The notes under the pieces were generated by a model. It made no database searches. It was not told the DNA's origin and saw only the letters and a list, made by a program, of their open reading frames with translations. The translations under genes were made by a program, and so were the position numbers. Positions 1 to 5,474 of a stretch of DNA of 5,686 nucleotides are shown one piece after another (within the stretch, counting starts at the first letter, position 1; the number at the start of each line of letters is the position of its first letter). The stretch covers positions 1-5,686 of the forward strand of contig CAMBDN010000169.1 of assembly GCA_945865355.1 (NCBI GenBank), read 5' to 3'. The stretch is from Legionella genomosp. 1 (lineage in GTDB: Bacteria; Pseudomonadota; Gammaproteobacteria; Legionellales; Legionellaceae).

Positions 1-1085
1 TGCGACCGATTTCTCTTCCCGGTCACAAAGTTGATAACACCTTATTATCCACAGCACTTGGTTTACAGAAAAAATACCCCGAACGTCAAATCGTTATCGT
101 CTCTAAGGACATTAACCTCAGAATCAAAGCCAGCATTCTCGGAATACCGGCTGAAGATTACTACAATGACCAGGTATTAGACGATGTCAATTTGTTGCAT
201 AGTGGTATACATATGCTTGAAAATAACTTCTGGGATACGCATGCTAAAAACATGGAGGCCTGGCAAGAAAGCAGTCATACCTTTTACCGTATCACGGGGC
301 CCTTAACCAGCCAATGGAACCCCAATGACTGCCTCACTACCCATGATAATCAATTCCAAGCATTGGTCAGAAAAATTGAACCCAGTAGTGCGGTTGTTGA
401 AATGGTGCGTGACTTCACGCAAAATAAACACGCGGTGTGGGGAATCAATGCACGTAACCGTGAACAGAATTTTGCGTTAAATTTATTGCTGGATCCAGAA
501 ATTGATTTTGTTACGCTACAAGGTTCTGCGGGCACCGGTAAAACTTTGCTAACCATCGCTGCCGGACTCACCCAAGTTTTAGACCAAAATCGTTACACTG
601 AAATTATTATGACCCGTGTTACCATCCCTGTTGGTGAAGATATCGGCTTTCTACCGGGCACCGAAGAAGAAAAAATGACCCCCTGGATGGGTGCATTGAT
701 GGACAATCTTGAAGTGTTGCATGGTGCGCAAGAGGGCGGAAGCTTTGGTCGTGGTGCCACACAAGATTTGTTACAAAATAAAATTAAAATCCGTTCGTTA
801 AATTTCATGCGTGGGCGTACCTTCTTGAATCGCTTTATTATCATTGATGAGGCACAGAACTTAACTTCAAAACAAATAAAAACGTTGGTCACCCGAGCGG
901 GTCCCGGCAGTAAAATTATTTGTTTGGGCGACATCAAACAAATTGATACGCCTTATTTAAGTGAAACGACCTCAGGCTTAACGTTTGCCGTTGATCGATT
1001 TAAGCATTGGGAGCATAGCGCGCACATGACTTTAACACGCGGAGAGCGATCAAGACTTGCATATTATGCCGCTGAGCATTTATAG
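1..1085 (+). CDS. PIN-PhoH family ATPase / putative RNase-helicase, 5'-truncated by window edge
   Basis: The frame is open from the first full codon at position 3 to TAG at 1083-1085, giving 360 visible residues. The TTG at 192 lies inside conserved sequence and is not the start; the real start is upstream of the window. Visible residues 1-60 are the end of a PIN nuclease domain: a VDNTLL segment with Asp11, then VIVSKDINLRIKA with Asp36 and an AEDYYND motif. The PhoH ATPase domain follows, with Walker A GSAGTGKT at 174-181 (bases 522-545), Walker B FIIIDEAQ near 278-285, a CLGDIKQID sensor-like motif and the C-terminal RGERSRLA motif. This PIN-plus-PhoH layout (PhoH2/YlaK type, roughly 450-470 aa) is known in mycobacteria as an ATP-dependent RNA-unwinding ribonuclease; that activity here is inferred from family. 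About 100 N-terminal residues appear to be missing. It is cytoplasmic and probably co-transcribed with the GMP reductase gene 27 bases downstream. Confidence 0.93.
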   Translation, partial: RPISLPGHKVDNTLLSTALGLQKKYPERQIVIVSKDINLRIKASILGIPAEDYYNDQVLDDVNLLHSGIHMLENNFWDTHAKNMEAWQESSHTFYRITGPLTSQWNPNDCLTTHDNQFQALVRKIEPSSAVVEMVRDFTQNKHAVWGINARNREQNFALNLLLDPEIDFVTLQGSAGTGKTLLTIAAGLTQVLDQNRYTEIIMTRVTIPVGEDIGFLPGTEEEKMTPWMGALMDNLEVLHGAQEGGSFGRGATQDLLQNKIKIRSLNFMRGRTFLNRFIIIDEAQNLTSKQIKTLVTRAGPGSKIICLGDIKQIDTPYLSETTSGLTFAVDRFKHWEHSAHMTLTRGERSRLAYYAAEHL

Positions 1086-1112
1086 TACGACTCTTTTTAA
1101 ATAGGATAAATA

Positions 1113-2126
1113 ATGTCCATACAAGCGATCACCTTTGATGATGTACTTCTCATCCCCTCCTATAACCATCATGAATCCAGACGGGTAGTGAACATTGGCA
1201 TCACTGATCGTCAAGGTTTGCTAAGCCTGGAACTGCCCGTGATAAGCTCCAATATGGATACCATCACTGAAAGTAAAATGGCTAATTTCATGCACAGTAA
1301 GGGTGGAATTGGCGCCTTGCACCGTTTTTTAAGTGTTGAAGATAACATTCGCGAATTCAAAGCCTGCAAAGGCCAGGTGTTCGTTTCTGTGGGCTGCACG
1401 GCAGAAGAACTAACGCGCGCTGAAGCTCTGCGTGACGCCGGTGCTGATTTCTTTTGCGTAGACGTTGCTCATGCTCATGCCAAATACGTAGGGAAAACCC
1501 TGAAGAATCTCCGCCAACTGCTAGGGAGTCGTTGCATCATGGCCGGCAACGTTGCAACCTATGCTGGGGCTGATTACCTTGCTTCTTGTGGTGCTGACAT
1601 CATTAAAGCCGGCATCGGCGGGGGCTCCGTCTGTAGTACCCGCATCAAAACAGGTTTTGGTGTTCCTATGCTCACGTGTATTCAAGACTGCGCGCGCACC
1701 GATCGATCCATTGTTGCCGACGGCGGTATCCGTACATCCGGTGACATTGTCAAAGCACTGGCTTTTGGCGCTGATTTCGTGATGATTGGTGGCATGTTAG
1801 CAGGAACGGCTCCTACACCAGGTACGGTATTGACCAAAGATGATGGCAGCAAAGTTAAACGATATCGTGGCATGGCATCCCGCGAGGCCCAAGAAGACTT
1901 CCTGGGTCAAATGCATGAATGGAAAACAGCAGAAGGTGTATCCACTGAAGTCCCTTATCGTGATCATCAAGATGGTATTATTGCCGATATTATCGGTGGA
2001 TTACGCTCTGGACTAACTTACGCTGGTGCGGACACCATTACCGAACTTCAGCGCAAATTGAATTATGTTCTAGTCACCCAAGCCGGGAGAATAGAAAGCA
2101 TGCCCCATAAGTTAATGGAAGGTTAA
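1113..2126 (+). CDS. guaC: GMP reductase (IMPDH/GMPR family, no CBS domains)
   Basis: This 337-aa cytoplasmic TIM-barrel enzyme probably catalyses NADPH-dependent deamination of GMP to IMP in purine salvage. Visible family motifs are FDDVLLIP (8-15), SSNMDT (45-50), the MAGNVAT strand (143-149), the catalytic loop GIGGGSVCSTR with Cys174 and Thr176, the phosphate-binding DGGIRTSGD (203-211), MIGGMLAG (224-231) and AEGVSTEVPYR (273-283). The barrel has no CBS insertion, and length matches GMP reductases (about 345 aa) rather than IMP dehydrogenase (about 490 aa). I see no Arg-Tyr flap pair typical of IMPDH in residues 255-275. The NMDT motif and the Thr two residues after the Cys also favour GMPR. 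However, YRGMAS resembles IMPDH, so a CBS-less IMP dehydrogenase remains possible. The ATG at 1113 has AGGA at 1103-1106, six bases away. There is no obvious promoter in the 27-base gap, so it is likely in an operon with the PhoH gene. Confidence 0.85.
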   Translation: MSIQAITFDDVLLIPSYNHHESRRVVNIGITDRQGLLSLELPVISSNMDTITESKMANFMHSKGGIGALHRFLSVEDNIREFKACKGQVFVSVGCTAEELTRAEALRDAGADFFCVDVAHAHAKYVGKTLKNLRQLLGSRCIMAGNVATYAGADYLASCGADIIKAGIGGGSVCSTRIKTGFGVPMLTCIQDCARTDRSIVADGGIRTSGDIVKALAFGADFVMIGGMLAGTAPTPGTVLTKDDGSKVKRYRGMASREAQEDFLGQMHEWKTAEGVSTEVPYRDHQDGIIADIIGGLRSGLTYAGADTITELQRKLNYVLVTQAGRIESMPHKLMEG

Positions 2127-2132
2127 AGCATT

Positions 2133-2170
2133 CACGTTCACCGCTGTTGCAAGCGACAGCGGTGAACGTG
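2133..2170. terminator. Perfect 15-bp hairpin between convergent genes, likely bidirectional terminator
   Basis: CACGTTCACCGCTGT (2133-2147) and its exact reverse complement (2156-2170) enclose an 8-base loop. The stem begins 7 bases after the guaC stop codon (TAA, 2124-2126) and lies 4 bases after the stop of the convergent minus-strand gene (TGA, 2175-2177). Neither side has a clear T-run: the plus side continues TGCCTCAAGG, the minus side AATGCTTTAA. It is therefore not a textbook intrinsic terminator, but the position and the perfect GC-rich stem make a shared terminator or 3'-end stabiliser the best reading. Confidence 0.75.
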
Positions 2171-2174
2171 TGCC

Positions 2175-3293
2175 TCAAGGTGGGGAAGAAAGATGTTGAT
2201 GTTCTTCGATTTCAACTTCTTTAGCATGTAATATCGCCAATGGATGCGAGTGATCAGGCAGCGGCTGTAGCCTTTGCGGACTGGGTGCCGCTGCAGTAGC
2301 GTGTACTCTAGCCGCTTGTAACTTGGTTATTTCTTCTTGCAAACGCGCTACTTCAGCACCCAATGACCCCATCTCCTTACTGCGATTCGCTGCAATTAAA
2401 TTTTTAACACTCGATAGCTCGGGCTCTGCACGCAAGAATGCTTGTTCAGCAGCGTTGCGGTTTGCATCGGTTAACGGCTCATCCTTGCCTAAGAGATAAA
2501 ATTTCTCGCCTTCTTTGATCAACTGTTTATCGCTAGGGACAATAAAATCCGCGTCCTTAAACAAGCCAACTTTCTCGCCTTGCTTGTTGTACATTTCTTT
2601 TTGACCATTAACCACCGCCATCATGTCTTTTAATGTACCAATCTGCAAATTTTTAGCATTCATCTGGTCGATCTTTAATCGAGCCTCATCATATTTTTCT
2701 TGGTCGACTAACTTCTTAATAACATCAGCCTCCGCGTTCATCGGTATTTCTAGGGCATCAATTCTCCCTTGCAGTGCTTTCAGGGTTTGCGGTTTATTTT
2801 TAGGATCCAAGGTTTCTATGAACCGATCCACGGTCTTGATATTTTCATCATAATGATCATAACGTTTGCATGCTTTTGAATGTTCTTCCTGGGCACGTTG
2901 CAACGCTTGCTGTGGAACACGAGTATCTGCTACGCGGGGTGGTGGTTGTCGTGCATCGGCAGCAGTAGCAGCGTCCGCTTTTTCTTTCTTTTCTAATGCA
3001 GCGACTGGGTCAAACGCACCATCTTCTTGCCAACGCCGCCACTTTTCTTTCTCTTCAGCAAATCTATCTGCATCAAAGTCAATCCCCGCTTTACGCTGCT
3101 CTTCCAGAGCAAGGAACATAGCCATTGCTTCTCTTTCTTCTATTTCCTTTACCATCTCCCCCACAAATTCAGAGACCATCAGCCGACCCGTCTCTGAATT
3201 TACAAAGAATATAGCAGTATCTTCATCTTCTCGAAAACTAAACTTCGCCACACGCTCGTCAAGGATAAGTTTGTCACCATCATTCACCGCCAT
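2175..3293 (-). CDS. Hypothetical charged, helix-rich protein (372 aa)
   Basis: I do not recognise this protein. The ATG at 3293 is preceded by a strong Shine-Dalgarno AAGGGGGA (complement of 3302-3309) eight bases away, which supports the start. Residues 8-45 look like a small beta-rich segment (KLILDERVAKFSF, then TAIFFVNSETGRLMV). A long charged helix follows (46-92), then an Ala/Pro linker (105-128). Helical or coiled-coil-like stretches cover 129-235, including repeated K/E/L/I patterns. A compact segment follows at 240-275 (KVGLFKDADF, KFYLLGKDEPLT), then another helix (280-328), and an Ala/Pro/His-rich tail ending in EVEIEEHQHLSSPP. There is no signal peptide or membrane segment. It lies 38 bases downstream of the minus-strand 304-aa gene, probably in the same operon, and ends against the shared hairpin. 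The acidic patch near the C-terminus resembles the E-block of Dot/Icm type IV effectors, but this is speculative. A structural or scaffold protein is also possible. Confidence 0.85.
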   Translation of the reverse strand: MAVNDGDKLILDERVAKFSFREDEDTAIFFVNSETGRLMVSEFVGEMVKEIEEREAMAMFLALEEQRKAGIDFDADRFAEEKEKWRRWQEDGAFDPVAALEKKEKADAATAADARQPPPRVADTRVPQQALQRAQEEHSKACKRYDHYDENIKTVDRFIETLDPKNKPQTLKALQGRIDALEIPMNAEADVIKKLVDQEKYDEARLKIDQMNAKNLQIGTLKDMMAVVNGQKEMYNKQGEKVGLFKDADFIVPSDKQLIKEGEKFYLLGKDEPLTDANRNAAEQAFLRAEPELSSVKNLIAANRSKEMGSLGAEVARLQEEITKLQAARVHATAAAPSPQRLQPLPDHSHPLAILHAKEVEIEEHQHLSSPP

Positions 3294-3331
3294 TGTGCAA
3301 ATCCCCCTTAATAGATTTTCAATTAATAGTC

Positions 3332-4246
3332 TTACGCACTAAAACTTGGAGTATCGCTTGGGTCTACATCTGGTTCTACGGTAGGTGTAGAGGGAGTAGG
3401 TGCAGATGTACTGTTTTGAGGGACTACAGCATTATCTAATTCAGAACTCGAAGCTACCATTTGCATCATCGGATCCGGTGTCTCTGGTGACGATGCTGGT
3501 ATACTCATTTGTGGTCCTCCTGCAGTTGCATCCTCATTGACCTCTAACTCGTCTTCATCTTCCGTCTCAGCGGGGCTAGAATGTACACTCGCTGAAGCAG
3601 TAGCATCGTCATCTGCTGTCACACCGTTGCCCACGTTATCTGCAGGAGGTGGACTCGCTGTATCAACATGATCCCCATCCGCACCCTCGCTCGGATTGGC
3701 TGCAGGAGTTTGTGCACTCGCTGGAGCAGCAGAATTCCCAACTGGCGTCGCACTGCCGCCCGCGTTATTTGCAGGCGGTGGTGGACTCGCTGAAGCAGCC
3801 TGTGTTTTAACAACGACTTGATCTTTACCTGGTGCTTGAGCTTTATCCGGTGGCCCCTTGGCCTGCTGATCCTTATTCTCATCCATCTTATTTTTGATCG
3901 CATCTTTGAGAGCACCCATCCCAGCTATAATGCCGCCATCTCCCAAGATATGATCATAAATAAGACCCTGCATTTTGTTGGCCCAATTGTCTCCGCTGTT
4001 TGCTACCTCTGCCGCTTTAAAGTCCTGCTTCTTCTTGTCATCGCCTTTTTTTTCCTCACCCTTTTTTGGAGCAGGTTTTTTCCCACTAGCAGGCAATGCC
4101 GCGGACACGGGGCCCTTACCTGGCCCAGTTGTTGGCCCAGTTGTTGGCCCTGCTGTTGGCCCTGCTGTTGGCCCTGCTGTTGGCTCTGCTGTTGGCCCAG
4201 TTGTTGGCTGCCCATCATCTCGAGTAACTTCTCCACCGTCTTGCAT
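3332..4246 (-). CDS. Hypothetical low-complexity Pro/Ala/acidic repeat protein (304 aa)
   Basis: I do not recognise this protein. The ATG at 4246 has GAGAGGG seven bases upstream. Layout: a short acidic N-terminus; seven PT[A/T][G/E] units (14-41); a Lys-rich stretch (57-74, KKGEEKKGDDKKK); a single probably folded or amphipathic-helical island (about 77-123, with NWANKMQGLIYDHILGDGG and GALKDAIKNKM); then about 180 disordered residues rich in Ala, Pro, Ser, Thr and acidic residues. The disordered part contains an internal duplication (about 153-179 and 197-222) and a strongly acidic patch (227-239, ETEDEDELEVNED). The C-terminus is DPSDTPSFSA, with Phe at -3 and several Asp/Glu from -7 to -14. 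There is no signal peptide or transmembrane segment. It is first in a probable operon with the 372-aa gene and divergent from the esterase. It could be a secreted effector, a surface-associated or a scaffold protein; the sequence does not decide. The reading frame is supported by its length and ribosome binding site; several long open frames overlap it only because the sequence is repetitive. Confidence 0.82.
   Translation of the reverse strand: MQDGGEVTRDDGQPTTGPTAEPTAGPTAGPTAGPTTGPTTGPGKGPVSAALPASGKKPAPKKGEEKKGDDKKKQDFKAAEVANSGDNWANKMQGLIYDHILGDGGIIAGMGALKDAIKNKMDENKDQQAKGPPDKAQAPGKDQVVVKTQAASASPPPPANNAGGSATPVGNSAAPASAQTPAANPSEGADGDHVDTASPPPADNVGNGVTADDDATASASVHSSPAETEDEDELEVNEDATAGGPQMSIPASSPETPDPMMQMVASSSELDNAVVPQNSTSAPTPSTPTVEPDVDPSDTPSFSA
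3583..3792 (-). repeat. Imperfect direct duplication inside the 304-aa gene, period about 130 bp
   Basis: Bases 3583-3660 and 3712-3792 align along their whole length with one 3-base gap (GGT at the PPP/PPPP run) and about 17 mismatches over 78 aligned bases. Both begin with GTRCACTCGCTG and end with GGACTCGCTG. Protein copies are about residues 153-179 (SPPPPANNAGG...) and 197-222 (SPPPADNVGNG...). The gap keeps the reading frame. The intervening 51 bases are not clearly duplicated. Confidence 0.8.
4124..4207 (-). repeat. In-frame 12-bp tandem repeat encoding seven PT[A/T][G/E] units
   Basis: On the plus strand the unit reads roughly GTTGGCCCTGCT or GTTGGCCCAGTT, repeated seven times over 84 bases. 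It encodes PTTG-PTAE-PTAG-PTAG-PTAG-PTTG-PTTG at residues 14-41 of the 304-aa protein. The three central units are the most alike and the outer ones carry the CAG variant. Because the unit is a multiple of three, slippage would change protein length without shifting the frame. Confidence 0.95.
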
Positions 4247-4275
4247 TTGATTACCCTCTCTTCACGATAAGCTGT

Positions 4276-4314
4276 ATTATTGTAATTATAGTCGCTCAAC
4301 AACCATTTGGCGAA
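4276..4314 (-). promoter_or_regulatory. Candidate sigma70-type promoter for the minus-strand two-gene operon
   Basis: On the minus strand a perfect TATAAT lies at 4290-4285, about 40 bases upstream of the ATG at 4246, but its -35 region (around 4313-4308, TCGCCA) is weak. A second reading pairs TTGTTG (4302-4297) with AATAAT (4281-4276) at a short 15-base spacing. Either would give a leader of about 30 bases. The AT-rich context and position suit a promoter; which boxes are used cannot be decided by eye. Confidence 0.45.
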
Positions 4315-4319
4315 AATAA

Positions 4320-4348
4320 TTGACGACAGTTCATAAGTACGCCATAAC
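4320..4348 (+). promoter_or_regulatory. Candidate sigma70-type promoter for the esterase, long leader
   Basis: TTGACG (4320-4325) and CATAAC (4343-4348) are separated by exactly 17 bases, matching 5 of 6 and 4 of 6 consensus positions. If used for the esterase it would give a leader of about 155 bases. The leader would contain a 10-bp perfect palindrome TGATCGATCA (4410-4419), a possible operator or chance site, and a very AT-rich stretch (4436-4495). That stretch holds TTTACA at 4439-4444 but I found no well-spaced -10 for it. The rest of the 264-base gap 4247-4510 shows no gene. Confidence 0.35.
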
Positions 4349-4510
4349 GGTATTGGCCCGTGTACGGTGGACCTTTTCTAAATACATAGGTTCATCATAC
4401 GTGAAACGTTGATCGATCAGCCAATGAGTAGCATGTTTTTTACACATTTTTTGCAATATATTTAGTCAAAATGGTTTTTATTTACAAATTTTAACAAGGA
4501 TGGCTATACA

Positions 4511-5302
4511 ATGCCGATCAATATCGATGATTTTCGCTACATGTGGCGTGGCAAACCCCTACAAACATTGCAGCAAGCGGATGTTTTAGCGCCGATTGAC
4601 CTGCGTGGTCAAAAAAAAGACAGTGCATTATTGCTGTTACACGGTTTTTCTTCATCACCCGCGGTCTATCGTGAGCTGCTGCCCGCATTTCCTGCCTACG
4701 ATGCCATCGTTTGTCCTACGTTACCAGGCCATGGCGAAAGTATTGCTGCATTTACTTCGGTTAAAGGGAATGAGTGGCTAACTGCCGCTGAAAACGCCTG
4801 TGCGATGCTGATCAAAGACTATCAGCAAGTCGATGTACTCGGACTTTCTCTGGGCGGCTTGCTGGCCTGTCATTTGAGCCAACGTTTTGAGCTGCATCAC
4901 CTCTATTTGCTCGCCCCTGCCCTTGCTTTGCAATTCAACATCACACTGGCTTTAACAACGGCACGCATCTTGCGCCAGCTTGGTTTTAAAACCCTACGTA
5001 ATCGCGCAGGTAATTTACGCTCTCGACTGCACAGTGAGCTCGCTTACCGACAACTACCCATGAGTGCAATCATTGAAATATTAGCGCTGATCAATGAATT
5101 CAAGTTCGTCCCCCCGAAATGTCCCACTGATCTTTTTTTGGGACAATTTGATGACGTCGTTAACTCAAGCCTGGTATCGACCTACTTTATGAATTTACCC
5201 AACTGCCACATCCATTTGCTATCGGAATCAGCCCATGTTCTGCCTTTGGATAGTGATGTAGGGGCTATTATTGCTTGTGTAAAAGATAATTTTAAAGTTT
5301 AG
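4511..5302 (+). CDS. Alpha/beta-hydrolase, carboxylesterase / monoacylglycerol lipase type
   Basis: This 263-aa cytoplasmic serine hydrolase would cleave carboxyl esters such as short-chain or monoacyl lipids; the substrate cannot be read from sequence. The first strand leads into the oxyanion-hole motif LLLHGFSSSP (41-50). It is followed by PTLPGHGES (69-77), the nucleophile elbow GLSLGG with Ser113 (111-116), a cap-like helical region (about 140-195), the acid residue in LGQFDDVV (Asp214, possibly Asp215) and the catalytic His242 in SAHVLPLD (240-247). The triad is complete, and the length and SAHVLPLD ending match the Est30-like carboxylesterase group (about 250 aa). There is no signal peptide. 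The ATG at 4511 has AAGGA at 4496-4500, ten bases upstream, a slightly long but usable spacing. It is divergent from the minus-strand operon and convergent with the partial gene at the right edge, so it is probably transcribed alone. Confidence 0.9.
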   Translation: MPINIDDFRYMWRGKPLQTLQQADVLAPIDLRGQKKDSALLLLHGFSSSPAVYRELLPAFPAYDAIVCPTLPGHGESIAAFTSVKGNEWLTAAENACAMLIKDYQQVDVLGLSLGGLLACHLSQRFELHHLYLLAPALALQFNITLALTTARILRQLGFKTLRNRAGNLRSRLHSELAYRQLPMSAIIEILALINEFKFVPPKCPTDLFLGQFDDVVNSSLVSTYFMNLPNCHIHLLSESAHVLPLDSDVGAIIACVKDNFKV

Positions 5303-5327
5303 AGAGAGCCCGCAATAAGTCCTTACA

Positions 5328-5410
5328 ACGTCATCCCGAGTGCGCGAGGGATCTCCCAACGTTGGCATTGTGCCAGATTCGGAGATCCTTCACTACGTTC
5401 AGGATGACGT
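5328..5410. repeat. Long imperfect palindrome, dispersed REP/MITE-like element
   Basis: The left arm (5328-5356) begins ACGTCATCC and ends GGGATCTCC; the right arm (5381-5410) begins GGAGATCC and ends GGATGACGT. The arms pair over about 30 positions with a few mismatches near the middle. The 24-base loop contains its own hairpin, TGGCA-TTG-TGCCA (5363-5375). Palindromes of the form GTCATCC...GAGGGATCTCC are a known style of dispersed intergenic repeat in many bacterial genomes; that this one is multicopy here is inferred, as only one copy is in the window. It lies between two convergent genes and could also act as a transcription terminator for both. Confidence 0.75.
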
Positions 5411-5454
5411 ATTTATGGGTAACTTTTCAATACGTACTTACAACAAAGCGTATT
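5408..5454. repeat. Three alternating inverted copies of CGTATT
   Basis: ACGTATT (5408-5414) is the exact reverse complement of AATACGT (5429-5435). CGTATT occurs again at 5449-5454 and could pair with the same central copy. Two mutually exclusive 6- to 7-bp stems with 14-base loops are therefore possible, downstream of the partial minus-strand gene. The stems are short and may be chance. Confidence 0.35.
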
Positions 5455-5474
5455 ACAGGTTTCATTATTTTGAT

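Noticed and set aside
192..1085. Start of the PhoH protein at TTG 192
   Set aside because: The frame is open to the left edge and the upstream translation matches a PIN domain, so the gene starts outside the window.
1552..1782. Small frames inside the guaC and PhoH genes on either strand
   Set aside because: All overlap strongly supported enzymes, and the translations show no recognisable motif.
2866..3342. Plus-strand 158-codon frame opposite the 372-aa gene
   Set aside because: Ser/Ala-rich antisense shadow of a charged helical protein; it overlaps the real gene and its ribosome binding site.
4124..4207. CRISPR array
   Set aside because: The units are 12 bp, contiguous without spacers and in frame within a coding sequence.
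3818..4270. Plus-strand 150-codon open frame with repeated Cys-Trp-Pro units
   Set aside because: It is the antisense reading of the PT[A/T]G repeat of the minus-strand gene; a 12-bp repeat keeps several frames open. The minus frame is twice as long and has a good ribosome binding site.
4003..4302. Minus-strand 99-codon frame rich in Gln-Gln-Gly
   Set aside because: Alternative frame of the same 12-bp repeat, overlapping the better-supported 304-aa gene; no separate ribosome binding site of note.
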